From the NCBI GenBank assembly GCA_947629415.1, contig CANRDP010000008.1, positions 1 through 49,689 of the forward strand: 49,689 nucleotides of DNA, given 5' to 3'. This DNA comes from an uncultured Bacilli bacterium (GTDB lineage: Bacteria; Bacillota_I; Bacilli_A; RFN20; CAG-449). A program made the translations under genes and the position numbers. Shown here one piece after another: positions 28,702-39,286 of the stretch (the stretch's first letter is position 1; the number at the start of each line of letters is the position of its first letter). The notes beneath the pieces were generated by a model. The model made no database searches. It was not told the DNA's origin and saw only the letters and a list, made by a program, of their open reading frames with translations.

Positions 28702-30485
28702 TATTGCGATTGATGCAAGGAATAATAAACGCCTTTTTTGGCCATTAAAGATTCATGTGTACCTTGTTCTACAATATCTCCGTCATAGACCACCAAAATT
28801 AAATCGGCATTACGTATGGTTGATAAGCGATGTGCAATGACAAAACAAGTTTTATCTTTCATTAATGCTAACATTGCATCTTGAATTCTTTTTTCTGTGC
28901 GTGTATCTACCGATGATGTTGCTTCGTCTAAAATAAGCATTTGCGACTGACTCAAAAAGGCACGGGCAATGGTTAACAATTGTTTTTGCCCTTTGGATAA
29001 ACTTCCTCCTTCTTCCGCGATTCTTTCTTCATATCCATTTTTTAATTTTGTGATAAAAGAATCCGCATGTGCCATTTTTGCTGCTTGAATGATTTGCTCT
29101 TCTGTGGCATTTTCATTTCCATAGGCGATATTTTCTTTAATCGTTCCTTCAAATAAAAAGCTATCCTGTAAAACCATAGAATAAAATCTTCTTAATTTAT
29201 CCGATGGAATTTGATTGATGTTTTGCCCATCCAAAAGAATTTTTCCCTGCTGGGGAATATAAAATTTCATTAAAAGATTTATAATGGTCGTTTTTCCCGC
29301 GCCTGTCGGACCTACTATTGCAGTCATACTGCCTTTCTTCGCATGGAAGGATAAATCATGTAAGATGGTACGACTTGAATTATAAGAGAATTGTACATGG
29401 TCGAACTCGACATCCCCCTCTGCTTTTGTTACATTCAAGATTGGTTCTTGATTAAAGTTTTCTTCTTTTTCATTGAGTAAAGTGAAAACTCTTTCTCCGG
29501 CAGCTAAGGCACTTTGAATTTCCGCAAACAAATTTAATGTTTCATTAATCGGCCCGGAAAATTTACGAGAATAAAATATAAAGGATGAAATTTGGCCTAA
29601 ACTCATCCATTTATATAAATACAAAAGAGCACCAAAAACCGCAATAAACGAAAGAGATAAATTATTGACAAAATTTACAAACGGACCTGTCTTGGAACTA
29701 TAATACTCTGCTTCATAAGCACGTGAAGTTGCTAATTCATTATATTCTTCAAATTGATTCAAAATTTGTTCTTCTCTTCCATAAGCTTTAATACTTCTTA
29801 ATCCACTGATTCGTTCTTCACTGAATCCACTATAACTTCCGTAGGCTTCGCTTCGCATACGGAAAAGTTTTTTTGATTTCCGAGACATCTTTCTTGTGAT
29901 GATAAAAGAAATCGGTATCGTAATTACAAATACCAATGTCAATAAAGGCATAATAAAGAGCATCATAATCAAAGATCCAATGACATTAACTGCTGCAGAA
30001 GCAATAGACACAACATCCGTGGAAAGACTTGTGGATATGGTATTAATATCATAACTGACAAGAGAAATAATATCTCCGGATTGATGACTATCATAAAAAG
30101 AAACCGGCAACTTTTTCAAATGTTCGAACACATCATATCGCATAGCTTCACCGATATGTTGTGCAATCGAAAGCATCGTCAAAGATAACAAATAAGATAA
30201 TAAAGAAGAAACAACATAGAAAATAATCAAAAGAACGATATAAAAATATACCTCAGGAAAGTTTACATTCCCTTCTCCTACGATCGCATCGATACACTTC
30301 CCGGATAAATAGGGACCGATTAAGGAAAAGAAAGACGAAGATAAAGAAAGAAACACTGCTAAGATTAATCGCATTTTGTAGCGCATTAAATATTTTGCCA
30401 AATTTTTTAATACGTATTTGGCATTTTTCGGCTTTGCATGTGCTTTGTTTCTTCCGGAATTGGAAAGAGGATTATAATTCGGCAT
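28695..30485 (-). CDS. ABC exporter (TMD-NBD), canonical NBD
   Basis: GPTGAGKTT, LSKGQKQLLTIARAFL, MLILDEATSSVDT, IAHRLST. Confidence 0.93.
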   Translation of the reverse strand: MPNYNPLSNSGRNKAHAKPKNAKYVLKNLAKYLMRYKMRLILAVFLSLSSSFFSLIGPYLSGKCIDAIVGEGNVNFPEVYFYIVLLIIFYVVSSLLSYLLSLTMLSIAQHIGEAMRYDVFEHLKKLPVSFYDSHQSGDIISLVSYDINTISTSLSTDVVSIASAAVNVIGSLIMMLFIMPLLTLVFVITIPISFIITRKMSRKSKKLFRMRSEAYGSYSGFSEERISGLRSIKAYGREEQILNQFEEYNELATSRAYEAEYYSSKTGPFVNFVNNLSLSFIAVFGALLYLYKWMSLGQISSFIFYSRKFSGPINETLNLFAEIQSALAAGERVFTLLNEKEENFNQEPILNVTKAEGDVEFDHVQFSYNSSRTILHDLSFHAKKGSMTAIVGPTGAGKTTIINLLMKFYIPQQGKILLDGQNINQIPSDKLRRFYSMVLQDSFLFEGTIKENIAYGNENATEEQIIQAAKMAHADSFITKLKNGYEERIAEEGGSLSKGQKQLLTIARAFLSQSQMLILDEATSSVDTRTEKRIQDAMLALMKDKTCFVIAHRLSTIRNADLILVVYDGDIVEQGTHESLMAKKGVYYSLHQSQYQ

Positions 30486-32187
30486 GATATCCTCCTTCTT
30501 GTAAAGTTAAAATTTCTCGGTATAAGCCCTTCTGTTCGGATAAGGAAGAATGATTTCCTTCTTCAATAATATATCCGTCATTCATCACTAAAATATGATC
30601 CATATCTTTTAAAGCCGTAGCACGAGAAGCAATTAAAATCATGGATGCCTTGGGATAATTCTTCTTTAATGCAAATCGGAATTTGGCATCTGTTTGAAAA
30701 TCCAAAGCGCTGGTGGAATCATCAAAAATAAGTATCTCCGGATTTCCATATAAAGCACGGGCCAATAAGATTCGTTGTTTTTGACCACCGGAAAGATTAC
30801 TTCCTTTTTGAGCTAATATTGTATTTTCTTTTTCTTTTAGTAAAGAAATAAATTCATCCGCTTGAGATGTCTCTATTGCCATTTTAAATCTTTCTTCATC
30901 ATATTCTCTTCCGAAAACAATATTATCTTTGATAGATTCGGAAAACAAAGAATCGTTTTGCATAGCAATTCCAAAACGCTTTCGATAAATCTTCGGATTC
31001 AAATCGGCAATATTTTTATTTTGATATCGGATGCTTCCTTTTGAAGGAGAATAAAAACCCAGCAAAAGTGAGATCAATGTTGTCTTTCCGCTTCCTGTTG
31101 GTCCGATAATTCCCAAAGTTTGTGATGGTTTTAAAGTAAAATTCAAATCAAAAACACAATCTTTATCCTCACCATAATGGAAGGAAACATGTTCAAACGA
31201 AATCTCTCCGTGAGAAGGAATTTCGTTATCCAAATTTTTTCTTTCTTCCGGAATGGCAAAAATATCTTCAATTCTTTTCAAAGATGCGTTTGCTCTTGAA
31301 ATATTCACAAATACTCTGGTTAAACTTAACGTAGCGTTTAAAATAATTGTGAAATAAGAAAGGAATGCCACGATAACCGGAGAATTGATATTTCCATCAA
31401 AAACACGATAGGCACCGAAAAGACATACACCTACAAGTCCCAAATTCAGCAATAAATTCATCAAAGGATTTATGGATGACATTAAGATACCGGTTTGAAT
31501 TTCTTTATTTTTAATATCCGCACTTTTACTTTGAAAACGTACAATTTCTTTATCTTCACGATTCAAAGCTTTAATAATTCTTACTCCATTATAATTTTCT
31601 CGCAATACAGCCACCATAAAGTCATTGGCTTTTTGAATATCACGATATTTCGGAATACCGTTTTTGGTAATTAGATATGAAAAAATCAATATCAGAGGAA
31701 TAAGAGCCAATAACAAAAGAGCTAACGGAACATCCAAGATAAAACACATGGCGAGCCCTCCGATTAATAAAATCGGAGCACGGATACCTAACCTTTGAAT
31801 CATACCGATAGCATTGTAAACATTAAAAATATCGGTTGAAATTCTCGTTGCCAATGTCGGTGCTCCTATTTTTGAAAAATCCTCGAAAGATAATTCTTCG
31901 ATTTTTTCAAATAAATCGTGTCTTAATTTTTTTGATGCAATTTTAGCAATAAATGCCGCGGATCGATTGGCCAATACATTAAAAAGAACACCGATAAAAG
32001 CACAAAAAATCATTAAAAGTCCCAAAAGTAAAATGGTAAGAATATCTTCTTTTGGAATAACTTGTTCGATAATATAATTTAAAATCAACGGTAAAATCAA
32101 ATCCATACATGTACCGATAATTTTAATTATGGTTTGTATGACTAATTTACCTTTATATGACGCTATATATTGCCAAATCCTTTTCAT
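30472..32187 (-). CDS. ABC exporter (TMD-NBD), degenerate catalytic site partner
   Basis: GPTGSGKTT, LSGGQKQRILLARAL, ILIFDDSTSALD (E to D), IASRATAL lacking switch His. Confidence 0.93.
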   Translation of the reverse strand: MKRIWQYIASYKGKLVIQTIIKIIGTCMDLILPLILNYIIEQVIPKEDILTILLLGLLMIFCAFIGVLFNVLANRSAAFIAKIASKKLRHDLFEKIEELSFEDFSKIGAPTLATRISTDIFNVYNAIGMIQRLGIRAPILLIGGLAMCFILDVPLALLLLALIPLILIFSYLITKNGIPKYRDIQKANDFMVAVLRENYNGVRIIKALNREDKEIVRFQSKSADIKNKEIQTGILMSSINPLMNLLLNLGLVGVCLFGAYRVFDGNINSPVIVAFLSYFTIILNATLSLTRVFVNISRANASLKRIEDIFAIPEERKNLDNEIPSHGEISFEHVSFHYGEDKDCVFDLNFTLKPSQTLGIIGPTGSGKTTLISLLLGFYSPSKGSIRYQNKNIADLNPKIYRKRFGIAMQNDSLFSESIKDNIVFGREYDEERFKMAIETSQADEFISLLKEKENTILAQKGSNLSGGQKQRILLARALYGNPEILIFDDSTSALDFQTDAKFRFALKKNYPKASMILIASRATALKDMDHILVMNDGYIIEEGNHSSLSEQKGLYREILTLQEGGYHAEL

Positions 32188-32231
32188 AAAATAAAGATAG
32201 CACTTGAATATTTAAAAATCAATTTTTACAT

Positions 32232-32256
32232 AAAAAAAAGGGGAAGCCCCCTTTTT
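32232..32256 (-). terminator. Intrinsic terminator (bidirectional-looking)
   Basis: AAAAAAAAGGGG-aag-CCCCCTTTTT; on the minus strand it follows the 76-aa membrane ORF. Confidence 0.8.
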
Positions 32257-32284
32257 CCTAAAATAAAAATAAAATGATCGGTAA

Positions 32285-32515
32285 TTAATCTGCCCAAAGA
32301 AGATGATTTGCAACTAAAACACAAACTAAATCTACCCAACCTAAAATCGTACCGGTAACTGGAATAATTGCAAGAATTAAACCTACGATATTTGTGGTTT
32401 TAGGCTTTTCAAGGACAGCAGTAACTCTTACAACAATTTCAGTAACCCAGTTGACAAATGGAACTAAAAGAAGAAGAATTTGGACTAATCTTGATTGTTT
32501 ATTAAACCATTTCAT
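32285..32515 (-). CDS. Small hydrophobic membrane protein, unknown function
   Basis: 76 aa, two TM segments, SD aggagg, own terminator. Confidence 0.65.
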   Translation of the reverse strand: MKWFNKQSRLVQILLLLVPFVNWVTEIVVRVTAVLEKPKTTNIVGLILAIIPVTGTILGWVDLVCVLVANHLLWAD

Positions 32516-32636
32516 ATTTTATTTCCTCCTATACATTAATAATAAATTTTTTATTCATCAATATCAATAATATTTCGCAATTTTGAATATAATTTCATTG
32601 GAAAAATATGATTTTTTATTTCTTTAAGAAGAAATA

Positions 32637-32645
32637 TGTTATACT
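32637..32645 (+). promoter_or_regulatory. Extended -10 element TGtTATACT
   Basis: Upstream of ATG 32668 and its SD aaggag. Confidence 0.5.
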
Positions 32646-32667
32646 TAATTTTAAGGAGTATCTTCCT

Positions 32668-33276
32668 ATGAAAAAAATTAAATTTAAAATTCCTTTTTTA
32701 AAAAAGAAGAAGGTCAAGAAACTTGAATCTGCGACTTTACAGGGCGAAAAAGTCCTTTTAAGAAAATTAAAAGTTACCGATGCTATTTTTGCTTATGATA
32801 CATTTGAAGAGTACAAAGGATTTTGCTATCACCCTTTTAATAATTTAAATACTGTGGATGATGTTACCCTTTATTTAATGAATTATGTTTCCCGCTATGA
32901 TCAGGGAATCTCTATCGGATGGGCGATTACTTCTTCAAAAACAAAAGAATTTATTGGTATGATTCAAGTTCCTTTCTGGTATCCGGAAGAACGAAATTGT
33001 TCTTTAAATTTTTATATTGTCAAAGGTTTGAAAAAATCTTATTTGGAAGAAGCCATAAAACTCGTTTGTGGTTATTTGTTTTCCACAAAACTTGTTCGTA
33101 GAATCCAAGTGAAAATCGATGCCGAAGATACTTTTAATGAAGAAGTATTGATTCATAGTGGTTTCTTTTATGAAGGAACGCAAAGAAAATATGCTTTTTA
33201 TCACGAGAAATATCATGATGTAAAACTTTATTCTCTTCTAGAAGATGAAGTAGTTGTTCAGGAGGAAAAACAATGA
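32668..33276 (+). CDS. GNAT-family N-acetyltransferase
   Basis: LRKLKVTDAIFAYDTFE...IGWAITSSKTKEFIGMIQV...IHSGFFYEGTQRKYAFYHEKYHDVKLYSLL; start moved to SD-preceded ATG. Confidence 0.75.
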   Translation: MKKIKFKIPFLKKKKVKKLESATLQGEKVLLRKLKVTDAIFAYDTFEEYKGFCYHPFNNLNTVDDVTLYLMNYVSRYDQGISIGWAITSSKTKEFIGMIQVPFWYPEERNCSLNFYIVKGLKKSYLEEAIKLVCGYLFSTKLVRRIQVKIDAEDTFNEEVLIHSGFFYEGTQRKYAFYHEKYHDVKLYSLLEDEVVVQEEKQ

Positions 33277-34235
33277 AAAAATTGATTTCTTTAATTGCTC
33301 CGATGTATAACGAAGAGGAAATGGCTCCGATTTTTTATGAAACCATTGTGAAAATCATGAATCAATTAAAAGACCGCTATAACACGGAACTTATTTTGGT
33401 AAATGATGGAAGTAAAGATCGAACTTGGGAAATTTTAAAAAATCTCTATGAAAAAGATAATCGAATTCATGCAATTTCTTTTTCTAGAAATTTTGGGCAA
33501 GAAGCAGCAGTCGCTGCAGGATTAGCTCTTTCCAAAGGTGATGCATGTATTTTAATGGATGCCGATTTACAAGATCCTCCGGAATTGATTTTGGAAATGT
33601 TAAAAAAATATGAAGAAGGCTATGAAGTGGTAAACGCCAAAAGAGTCGATCGAAAAAAAGATACGTTTCTCAAACGTTATACCGCAAAAAAATATTACGA
33701 TGTTATCCATACATTATCTGGAAAAATCCGTGTCCCGAAAAATGTTAATAATTTTCGCTTGATTTCCCGAAAAGTAGTTGATCAAATCAATGCTTTGCCA
33801 GAAAGGAATCGTGTATTTCGCGTTTTGGTGCCTTTCGTCGGATATAAAACAACGGAAATTGAATTTGTACGCCGCAAAAGACCAAAAGGAGAAACAAAAT
33901 ATAATTTTTCCAATATGTTTAAATTAGCGGGAGATTCCATTACTTCTTCCTCATTAAAGCCTTTAACCTGGCCTTTGAAATGTGGTATTTTTCTTTCTTC
34001 CGTTTCTTTTTTAGGACTTATCACGTTTATTGTTTTTTATATTTTGGAATGTTTGAAAGTGGAACCGTTTCTTTATCTTCCTAATGCTTTCTTTCTACTC
34101 ATATTCTTATTGCTCTTTTGCTTTGGAATTCTGTTTATTTTTACCGGAATTATCGCTCAATATGTTGGGAAAGCCTATATTGAAGCGCAAGACCGGCCCT
34201 TGTATATTATCGATGAAGAATTGAAAAACAAATAA
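33273..34235 (+). CDS. Family 2 glycosyltransferase with C-terminal TM helices (DPM1/GtrB-like)
   Basis: LIAPMYNEEEM, VNDGSKDRTWEIL, MDADLQDPPELI, two C-terminal TMs. Confidence 0.92.
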   Translation: MKKLISLIAPMYNEEEMAPIFYETIVKIMNQLKDRYNTELILVNDGSKDRTWEILKNLYEKDNRIHAISFSRNFGQEAAVAAGLALSKGDACILMDADLQDPPELILEMLKKYEEGYEVVNAKRVDRKKDTFLKRYTAKKYYDVIHTLSGKIRVPKNVNNFRLISRKVVDQINALPERNRVFRVLVPFVGYKTTEIEFVRRKRPKGETKYNFSNMFKLAGDSITSSSLKPLTWPLKCGIFLSSVSFLGLITFIVFYILECLKVEPFLYLPNAFFLLIFLLLFCFGILFIFTGIIAQYVGKAYIEAQDRPLYIIDEELKNK

Positions 34236-34265
34236 AAAATCCAAGAATATTCCTTGGATTTTTTT
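34236..34265. terminator. Bidirectional intrinsic terminator between convergent genes
   Basis: AAAAATCCAAG-aatatt-CCTTGGATTTTTTT. Confidence 0.85.
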
Positions 34266-34284
34266 ATACGTTTTTTTTGTTTTT

Positions 34285-35610
34285 TTAATTCCCGGATATC
34301 GCCATGGATTTAATGTACATAGAAGATGAAGTAAATCCGGAGGATAATAATTCCGAATCACTTCCGACTTCTTTGATATTTTGAATCATATCAAATAAAT
34401 TTCCCGCGACGGTAATCAGTGTTATCGGTCTTCCTTTCTTTCCGTTTTCAATCTGATATCCTTTTGCCTGTAAGGAAAAATTACCCGATTGTGCATTCAT
34501 TCCTGCATGCAAGCCTTCCACGGAAGTAATGTAAATTCCATCTTGAACAACTTGAAAAAGTTCATTTAATGATTTTTTTCCGGGTTTCAAATAAATATTG
34601 ACGAAGGATATTCCTGCTTTCCCATCTCCGCCTTTATAACCGTTTCCTGTCGGTTCAACATTAAATTTTCGAGCATTTTTTAAATCATAAAGATATGTTT
34701 TCAAAATACCTTTATCCACGATTTTTTTGTTCGAAGTGGCAACACCTTCATCATCAAAAGAACGGAAAAACATATTGCGGGTTAAAGGCCGTTCTTCAAT
34801 TGTTAATTTTTTTGAAGCAATTTTGGTATTTAACTTATCCACGAGCATACTCGACTTTTTACTGATGGCTTCCGCAGAAGCAGAAGATAAAAAGAAGGAA
34901 AGAAGACTTGCAACGACTTTTTTATCCAAAATCGTCTTATATTTCCCGGATTTACATGGTTTTCCTCCGAGTTGAGAAATTGTTTTATCCACGACTTCAC
35001 GAACAATTTCATTCGGATTAAATTTATCAAAGTCATTTTCAAAACTTATTTTATATCCGGATTTTGTTTCTCCACTTTCATCCGTGGCATGTGCACAAAC
35101 ATAATAAACAAGCGAATTGGATTTATTCTTCAGTTTTAATCCATAGGAATTCAATAATCCGATTTCCGACTCGGATTCCGAATATTCTATTTCGACTTCA
35201 CGTATCCTGGAATCCGCTTTTCTTAATGATCTTTCCATTTCTTTTGCCAAAGCAATTTTATGTTCTGTCGGAATCTTTTTATATTCGCCGTTATAGACAT
35301 TTTTCTTTACATATCGTGCGCTTCCTTTATAAATTTCGGCAATTTCTTTTGTTTCATTGATTCCTGCGTTTTCTTTTATTTGCTCTACAACATATTTCGG
35401 AGTGCAACGATCTTTTTTTTCTGTGGAACAATATCCGAATTTACCCTTGTAGATTCCTCGGGCAGTCAGAGCATAAGTATCGGAAACACGATACGATTCA
35501 ATTTCTTCATGGAATAAAGAAAAGGATAAGGAAGATTCTTTTTCATAATATAGTTCCAGAGCTTCCAATCCTATTTTTTCTGCTTCTTCAAAGTAAATAT
35601 CGAATTTCAT
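34285..35610 (-). CDS. TldD/PmbA family protein (TldE-like)
   Basis: Adjacent partner of TldD; FDDEGVATSNKKIVDKGILKTYLYD, GNFSLQAKGYQIENG. Confidence 0.88.
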   Translation of the reverse strand: MKFDIYFEEAEKIGLEALELYYEKESSLSFSLFHEEIESYRVSDTYALTARGIYKGKFGYCSTEKKDRCTPKYVVEQIKENAGINETKEIAEIYKGSARYVKKNVYNGEYKKIPTEHKIALAKEMERSLRKADSRIREVEIEYSESESEIGLLNSYGLKLKNKSNSLVYYVCAHATDESGETKSGYKISFENDFDKFNPNEIVREVVDKTISQLGGKPCKSGKYKTILDKKVVASLLSFFLSSASAEAISKKSSMLVDKLNTKIASKKLTIEERPLTRNMFFRSFDDEGVATSNKKIVDKGILKTYLYDLKNARKFNVEPTGNGYKGGDGKAGISFVNIYLKPGKKSLNELFQVVQDGIYITSVEGLHAGMNAQSGNFSLQAKGYQIENGKKGRPITLITVAGNLFDMIQNIKEVGSDSELLSSGFTSSSMYIKSMAISGN

Positions 35611-37001
35611 TGACGTACTCCTCCTCTTCCTCCGACGGTAATTTCACTGACACGGATTGTGGGCTGACCAACATCAACAGGAATACTTCCCGACGCGGCA
35701 CCACACATTCCCTGTGCCCTCTTCAAATCATTACCGACCATATCAATTTTTTTCAAAATTTCACTGCCGGAGCCAATTAAGGTGGCACCTTTTACGGGAT
35801 ATGTTATTTTTCCGTCTTCTATCATATAGGCTTCATCTACCGCAAAATTAAATTCACCGGTTGCCGGATTGACACTTCCGCCGCCTAAAGATTTCGCATA
35901 TAAACCATAGGGTGTGGCTTTTATCATTTCTTCTACCGTGCTTTTCCCGGGAAGAATAAACGTATTGGTCATTCGAGAGGTCGGTTCATAACGATAAGAT
36001 TCTCTTCTGGAGCTACCTGTTTCTTTTTCATTCATTCTTTTTCCGTTGAAAGGATCTACCATATAAGAAGTTAAAACACCGTTTTTAATCAACACATTTT
36101 TTTGACAACGATTTCCTTCATCATCAACATTTCCACTTCCCCATCCACCGGGAATGGTTCCGTCATCAACAGCAGAAACAAGTTTGGAAGCAATTTGCGT
36201 GCCTTTTTTCCCACTGAATACCGATAAATTTTTGGAAACGGAAGATGCTTCCAAAGAATGGCCGCATGCTTCATGGAAAATAACACCGCCAAAGCCATTT
36301 CCGATCACTACCGGCATTTTTCCGGAAGGACATTCTTTTGCTTTTAACATTGTTAAAGCAACTTCCGCCACTTCTTTTGCTTTTGCAACCAAATCGTTTT
36401 CTTCTAAGAAAAATTCCATTCCCTTCTGAGCACCCGGACCTTCATGACTTGTTTCAATACCATTTTCATCTTTAGCTACAGCCATCATGGAAATTCTTCC
36501 CCGAATGCGACAGTCATTTACTTCTTTACCATCCGAATTAAAAATTTGAACTTCTTGCATATTGCAATTTAAATTTACCAATGTCCGAACAATTTTTTCA
36601 TCGATTTCCATCGCAGAAGCAATTTTTTTCAAAAGGCGAACCCGTTCTTCTTTACTATAAGAAGCATAAGGAATTTTCGGTGCGTGACGATTATTGATAC
36701 GCATCTTTTTTATCGGAGCGCATTCTTTTTTTCTTTTTTCGTCAAAAGATTGCTTTAAAGAAAATGCCAATGACATCAATCCTTTTTTCGAAATATCATT
36801 GGTATATCCATAGACACTTTCCAGATCCCGAATCAAACGAATACCGGCACCATACGATGTCATACTGGACGCTGTTTCCACACAAAGATTATCAACCGAA
36901 AGCTTTTCTGTTTCTGTTTCCTCCAGAAAAATTTCCGCAAAATCACATCCGGTGGAAAGACATTCATTTAAAACTTGTTGTGCGAGTCTTTTTGTAATCA
37001 T
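35607..37001 (-). CDS. tldD: TldD metalloprotease family protein
   Basis: GVIFHEACGHSLEA zinc-binding HExxxH, DDEGNRCQKNVLIKNGVLTSYMVD, GGRGG. Confidence 0.92.
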   Translation of the reverse strand: MITKRLAQQVLNECLSTGCDFAEIFLEETETEKLSVDNLCVETASSMTSYGAGIRLIRDLESVYGYTNDISKKGLMSLAFSLKQSFDEKRKKECAPIKKMRINNRHAPKIPYASYSKEERVRLLKKIASAMEIDEKIVRTLVNLNCNMQEVQIFNSDGKEVNDCRIRGRISMMAVAKDENGIETSHEGPGAQKGMEFFLEENDLVAKAKEVAEVALTMLKAKECPSGKMPVVIGNGFGGVIFHEACGHSLEASSVSKNLSVFSGKKGTQIASKLVSAVDDGTIPGGWGSGNVDDEGNRCQKNVLIKNGVLTSYMVDPFNGKRMNEKETGSSRRESYRYEPTSRMTNTFILPGKSTVEEMIKATPYGLYAKSLGGGSVNPATGEFNFAVDEAYMIEDGKITYPVKGATLIGSGSEILKKIDMVGNDLKRAQGMCGAASGSIPVDVGQPTIRVSEITVGGRGGVRQ

Positions 37002-37011
37002 AAATCACCTG

Positions 37012-37085
37012 AGAATAAATCTTTATTCTTTCCCTTTCTTTGAGAACAAGATGTATCGCTATGTGTGTTCTCAATTTTCACATAG
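37012..37085 (-). promoter_or_regulatory. Candidate pseudoknot-forming leader upstream of tldD
   Basis: Minus strand CTATGTG-AAAA-TTGAGAACA-CACATAG-CGATACATCT-TGTTCTCAA followed by AGAATAAA-GA-TTTATTCT hairpin just before the SD. Confidence 0.5.
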
Positions 37086-37409
37086 TATTTATTGCTTTCT
37101 TTTTTTAACTTTTCAGCATATTTATCCATTTTCATTTTGCGAGCGTACAATTTTTCGTGCATTTTGAAAATTTTAAAATCGTGATGTAAGATTTTTTTGA
37201 AAGAAAAAGGAAAATGCCTTTTTTACTTCTATTGAAGAAAAATTCAATGCTTTTTTGATAAAATTTGAAAAAACACAAACCACTTCTTCAATTATTCTAA
37301 AATATTAGCATAAACCCTTTTTACTTTCATTCTTTTTTTCAAAACTTTATAATTCCTTGACTTCTAAATAAAAATTTTTTTGCATACGTTTAAAAAGGAG
37401 CGGAAAAAG

Positions 37410-38663
37410 ATGGAAACATGCATAGTTCGAGGAGGAAATAAATTAGAAGGAGAAGTAGAAATCTCCGGATCGAAAAACACCGCATTATGTCTTATTGCTG
37501 CGTGCCTTTCGATAAAGAAAAAAACCCGATTCCATAGAATTCCACATTTAAGTGATATTCATAATTTTTTAAATATTTTAAAATACCTTCATGTGTCTTT
37601 TGATTTTGATGAAGACGGAACGTTAACTCTTGATCCCACGCAGATAAAAATAACGGATTTAATCATGGATGAAGTACGCAATTTTCGCGCTTCTTATTAC
37701 TTAATCGGTGCGCTTTTAAAAGAAGCCGGGACATTGCGAATTGCTTATCCCGGTGGTTGTAGTTTCGATTATCGTCCGATAGATATTCATTTACAATTTT
37801 TTAAAGATATGGGAGTTTCTGTATCCGAAGAAAAAAATATTTTGCAATTTAAAAGAATACAAGAAAAAGTAAAAAAAGAAATTACATTGAAAAATATATC
37901 GTTCGGTGCAACAGTAAATGCAATTTTATTTTGTATGAAAAGTAAAGAAGAAATACAATTAAATAATGTTTCTCCGGAATGTGAAATTGATTTTCTCATA
38001 CAATACTTGAATAAAGCCGGAGCAAATATCGAAAAAAAGAAAAATTCAATATATATACATCCCGTGAAAGAATATCATGAAACAACTTTTACCAATATGT
38101 TTGATCGTATGGAGACGGGAACCTTTGCTTTCTTAGGCGGAGCTTTAGGTTCCTTACGATTAAAAGGAGTAGATAAAAGATATGTTGCGTCTTTGGAACG
38201 CGCATTATTTATGTCCGGTGCTCAACATTATTTTGCAGAAGATACTTTAGTGGTTCGCCATAGCAAAGAGCAACATTCCGTGATTATGGAAACCGGTATT
38301 TATCCCCTTTTCCCTACCGACTTGCAACCGATACTGACGGCATATCTTTTATCTATTCCCCGTATCCATGTTATCCGGGAAAATATATATCAGGAAAGAT
38401 TTTCACACGTGGAAGAATTAAAAAAAATGGGAGCCATGATTACAAGAGAACGGGACACTTTATTGATTAATGGCATTTTTACTCTTCATTCGGCAGAAAT
38501 GATGGCAAAAGATTTACGTTGCGGAGCGGCATTGCTTTTGGCCGGTTTACTCGTTCCGGAGGAAAGTCAAATTCATCATGCCGAAGTATTAAAAAGAGGC
38601 TATGAACGTATTTATGAGAAACTGCATCTTATTGGTGCCGATGTGGGGGTTAAAAAATGCTGA
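37410..38663 (+). CDS. murA: UDP-N-acetylglucosamine 1-carboxyvinyltransferase
   Basis: GGNKLEGEVEISGSKNTALCLIAACL, DRMETGTFAFLGGALG, FPTDLQPILTAYL, DLRCGAALLLAGLL; start after SD aaggag. Confidence 0.92.
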   Translation: METCIVRGGNKLEGEVEISGSKNTALCLIAACLSIKKKTRFHRIPHLSDIHNFLNILKYLHVSFDFDEDGTLTLDPTQIKITDLIMDEVRNFRASYYLIGALLKEAGTLRIAYPGGCSFDYRPIDIHLQFFKDMGVSVSEEKNILQFKRIQEKVKKEITLKNISFGATVNAILFCMKSKEEIQLNNVSPECEIDFLIQYLNKAGANIEKKKNSIYIHPVKEYHETTFTNMFDRMETGTFAFLGGALGSLRLKGVDKRYVASLERALFMSGAQHYFAEDTLVVRHSKEQHSVIMETGIYPLFPTDLQPILTAYLLSIPRIHVIRENIYQERFSHVEELKKMGAMITRERDTLLINGIFTLHSAEMMAKDLRCGAALLLAGLLVPEESQIHHAEVLKRGYERIYEKLHLIGADVGVKKC

Positions 38664-39286
38664 AAAAAATATTTTTATGTTTCACCATGTTTTTTCTTTT
38701 GTCTTGCCATACCTCTTCAAAAGAAATTGTTTATTTGGGAAATCAAATCGGAGATTTTACCGCGACCGAAATCTTAAATGAAGAAGTAAATGATATTTTT
38801 TCCATGCGTAACGGATATGCTTCCTATCTTTATAGCATGCTGGAACAAGATGCTTTGGAATTTCAAAGTGGAAAACATATTTTGGAAAGTATTTCCAATG
38901 CCTCAATCATTTATATTTTTCTCGGAAATCAAGAATTTTTAAGGGGACTAAATGACTCTTCTGTGGAAAATCAGGAAAACATACAAATTCAAAGTGAATT
39001 ATTTTCTTATTATTACTATTTGATTTTAGAGGAAATCCGTTTACATTATGACGGAAAAATAATTCTTTTATCCCCTTTCGTAGAAAAATACGGAACGAAA
39101 GAAGAAAAAAATATGTGGGATAAATTTTTTCTTCCTTTTTATTCCGCGTTAAAAGAAATCGGAGAATATTTTGATTGCCCTCTTATCGATTTAAGAGAAG
39201 TTTCCCTATTCATGAAGGAAAATCAAACTTTGGATACAAAAAGTTTATCCTTTATAAAAAACAGGATTCAAAATGGAACAGAATAA
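38657..39286 (+). CDS. Putative lipoprotein, possibly a degenerate SGNH/GDSL-like protein
   Basis: Signal peptide with lipobox LLSC; GNQIGDFTA and FLGNQEFLRG resemble SGNH blocks; overlaps murA stop. Confidence 0.5.
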   Translation: MLKKIFLCFTMFFLLSCHTSSKEIVYLGNQIGDFTATEILNEEVNDIFSMRNGYASYLYSMLEQDALEFQSGKHILESISNASIIYIFLGNQEFLRGLNDSSVENQENIQIQSELFSYYYYLILEEIRLHYDGKIILLSPFVEKYGTKEEKNMWDKFFLPFYSALKEIGEYFDCPLIDLREVSLFMKENQTLDTKSLSFIKNRIQNGTE

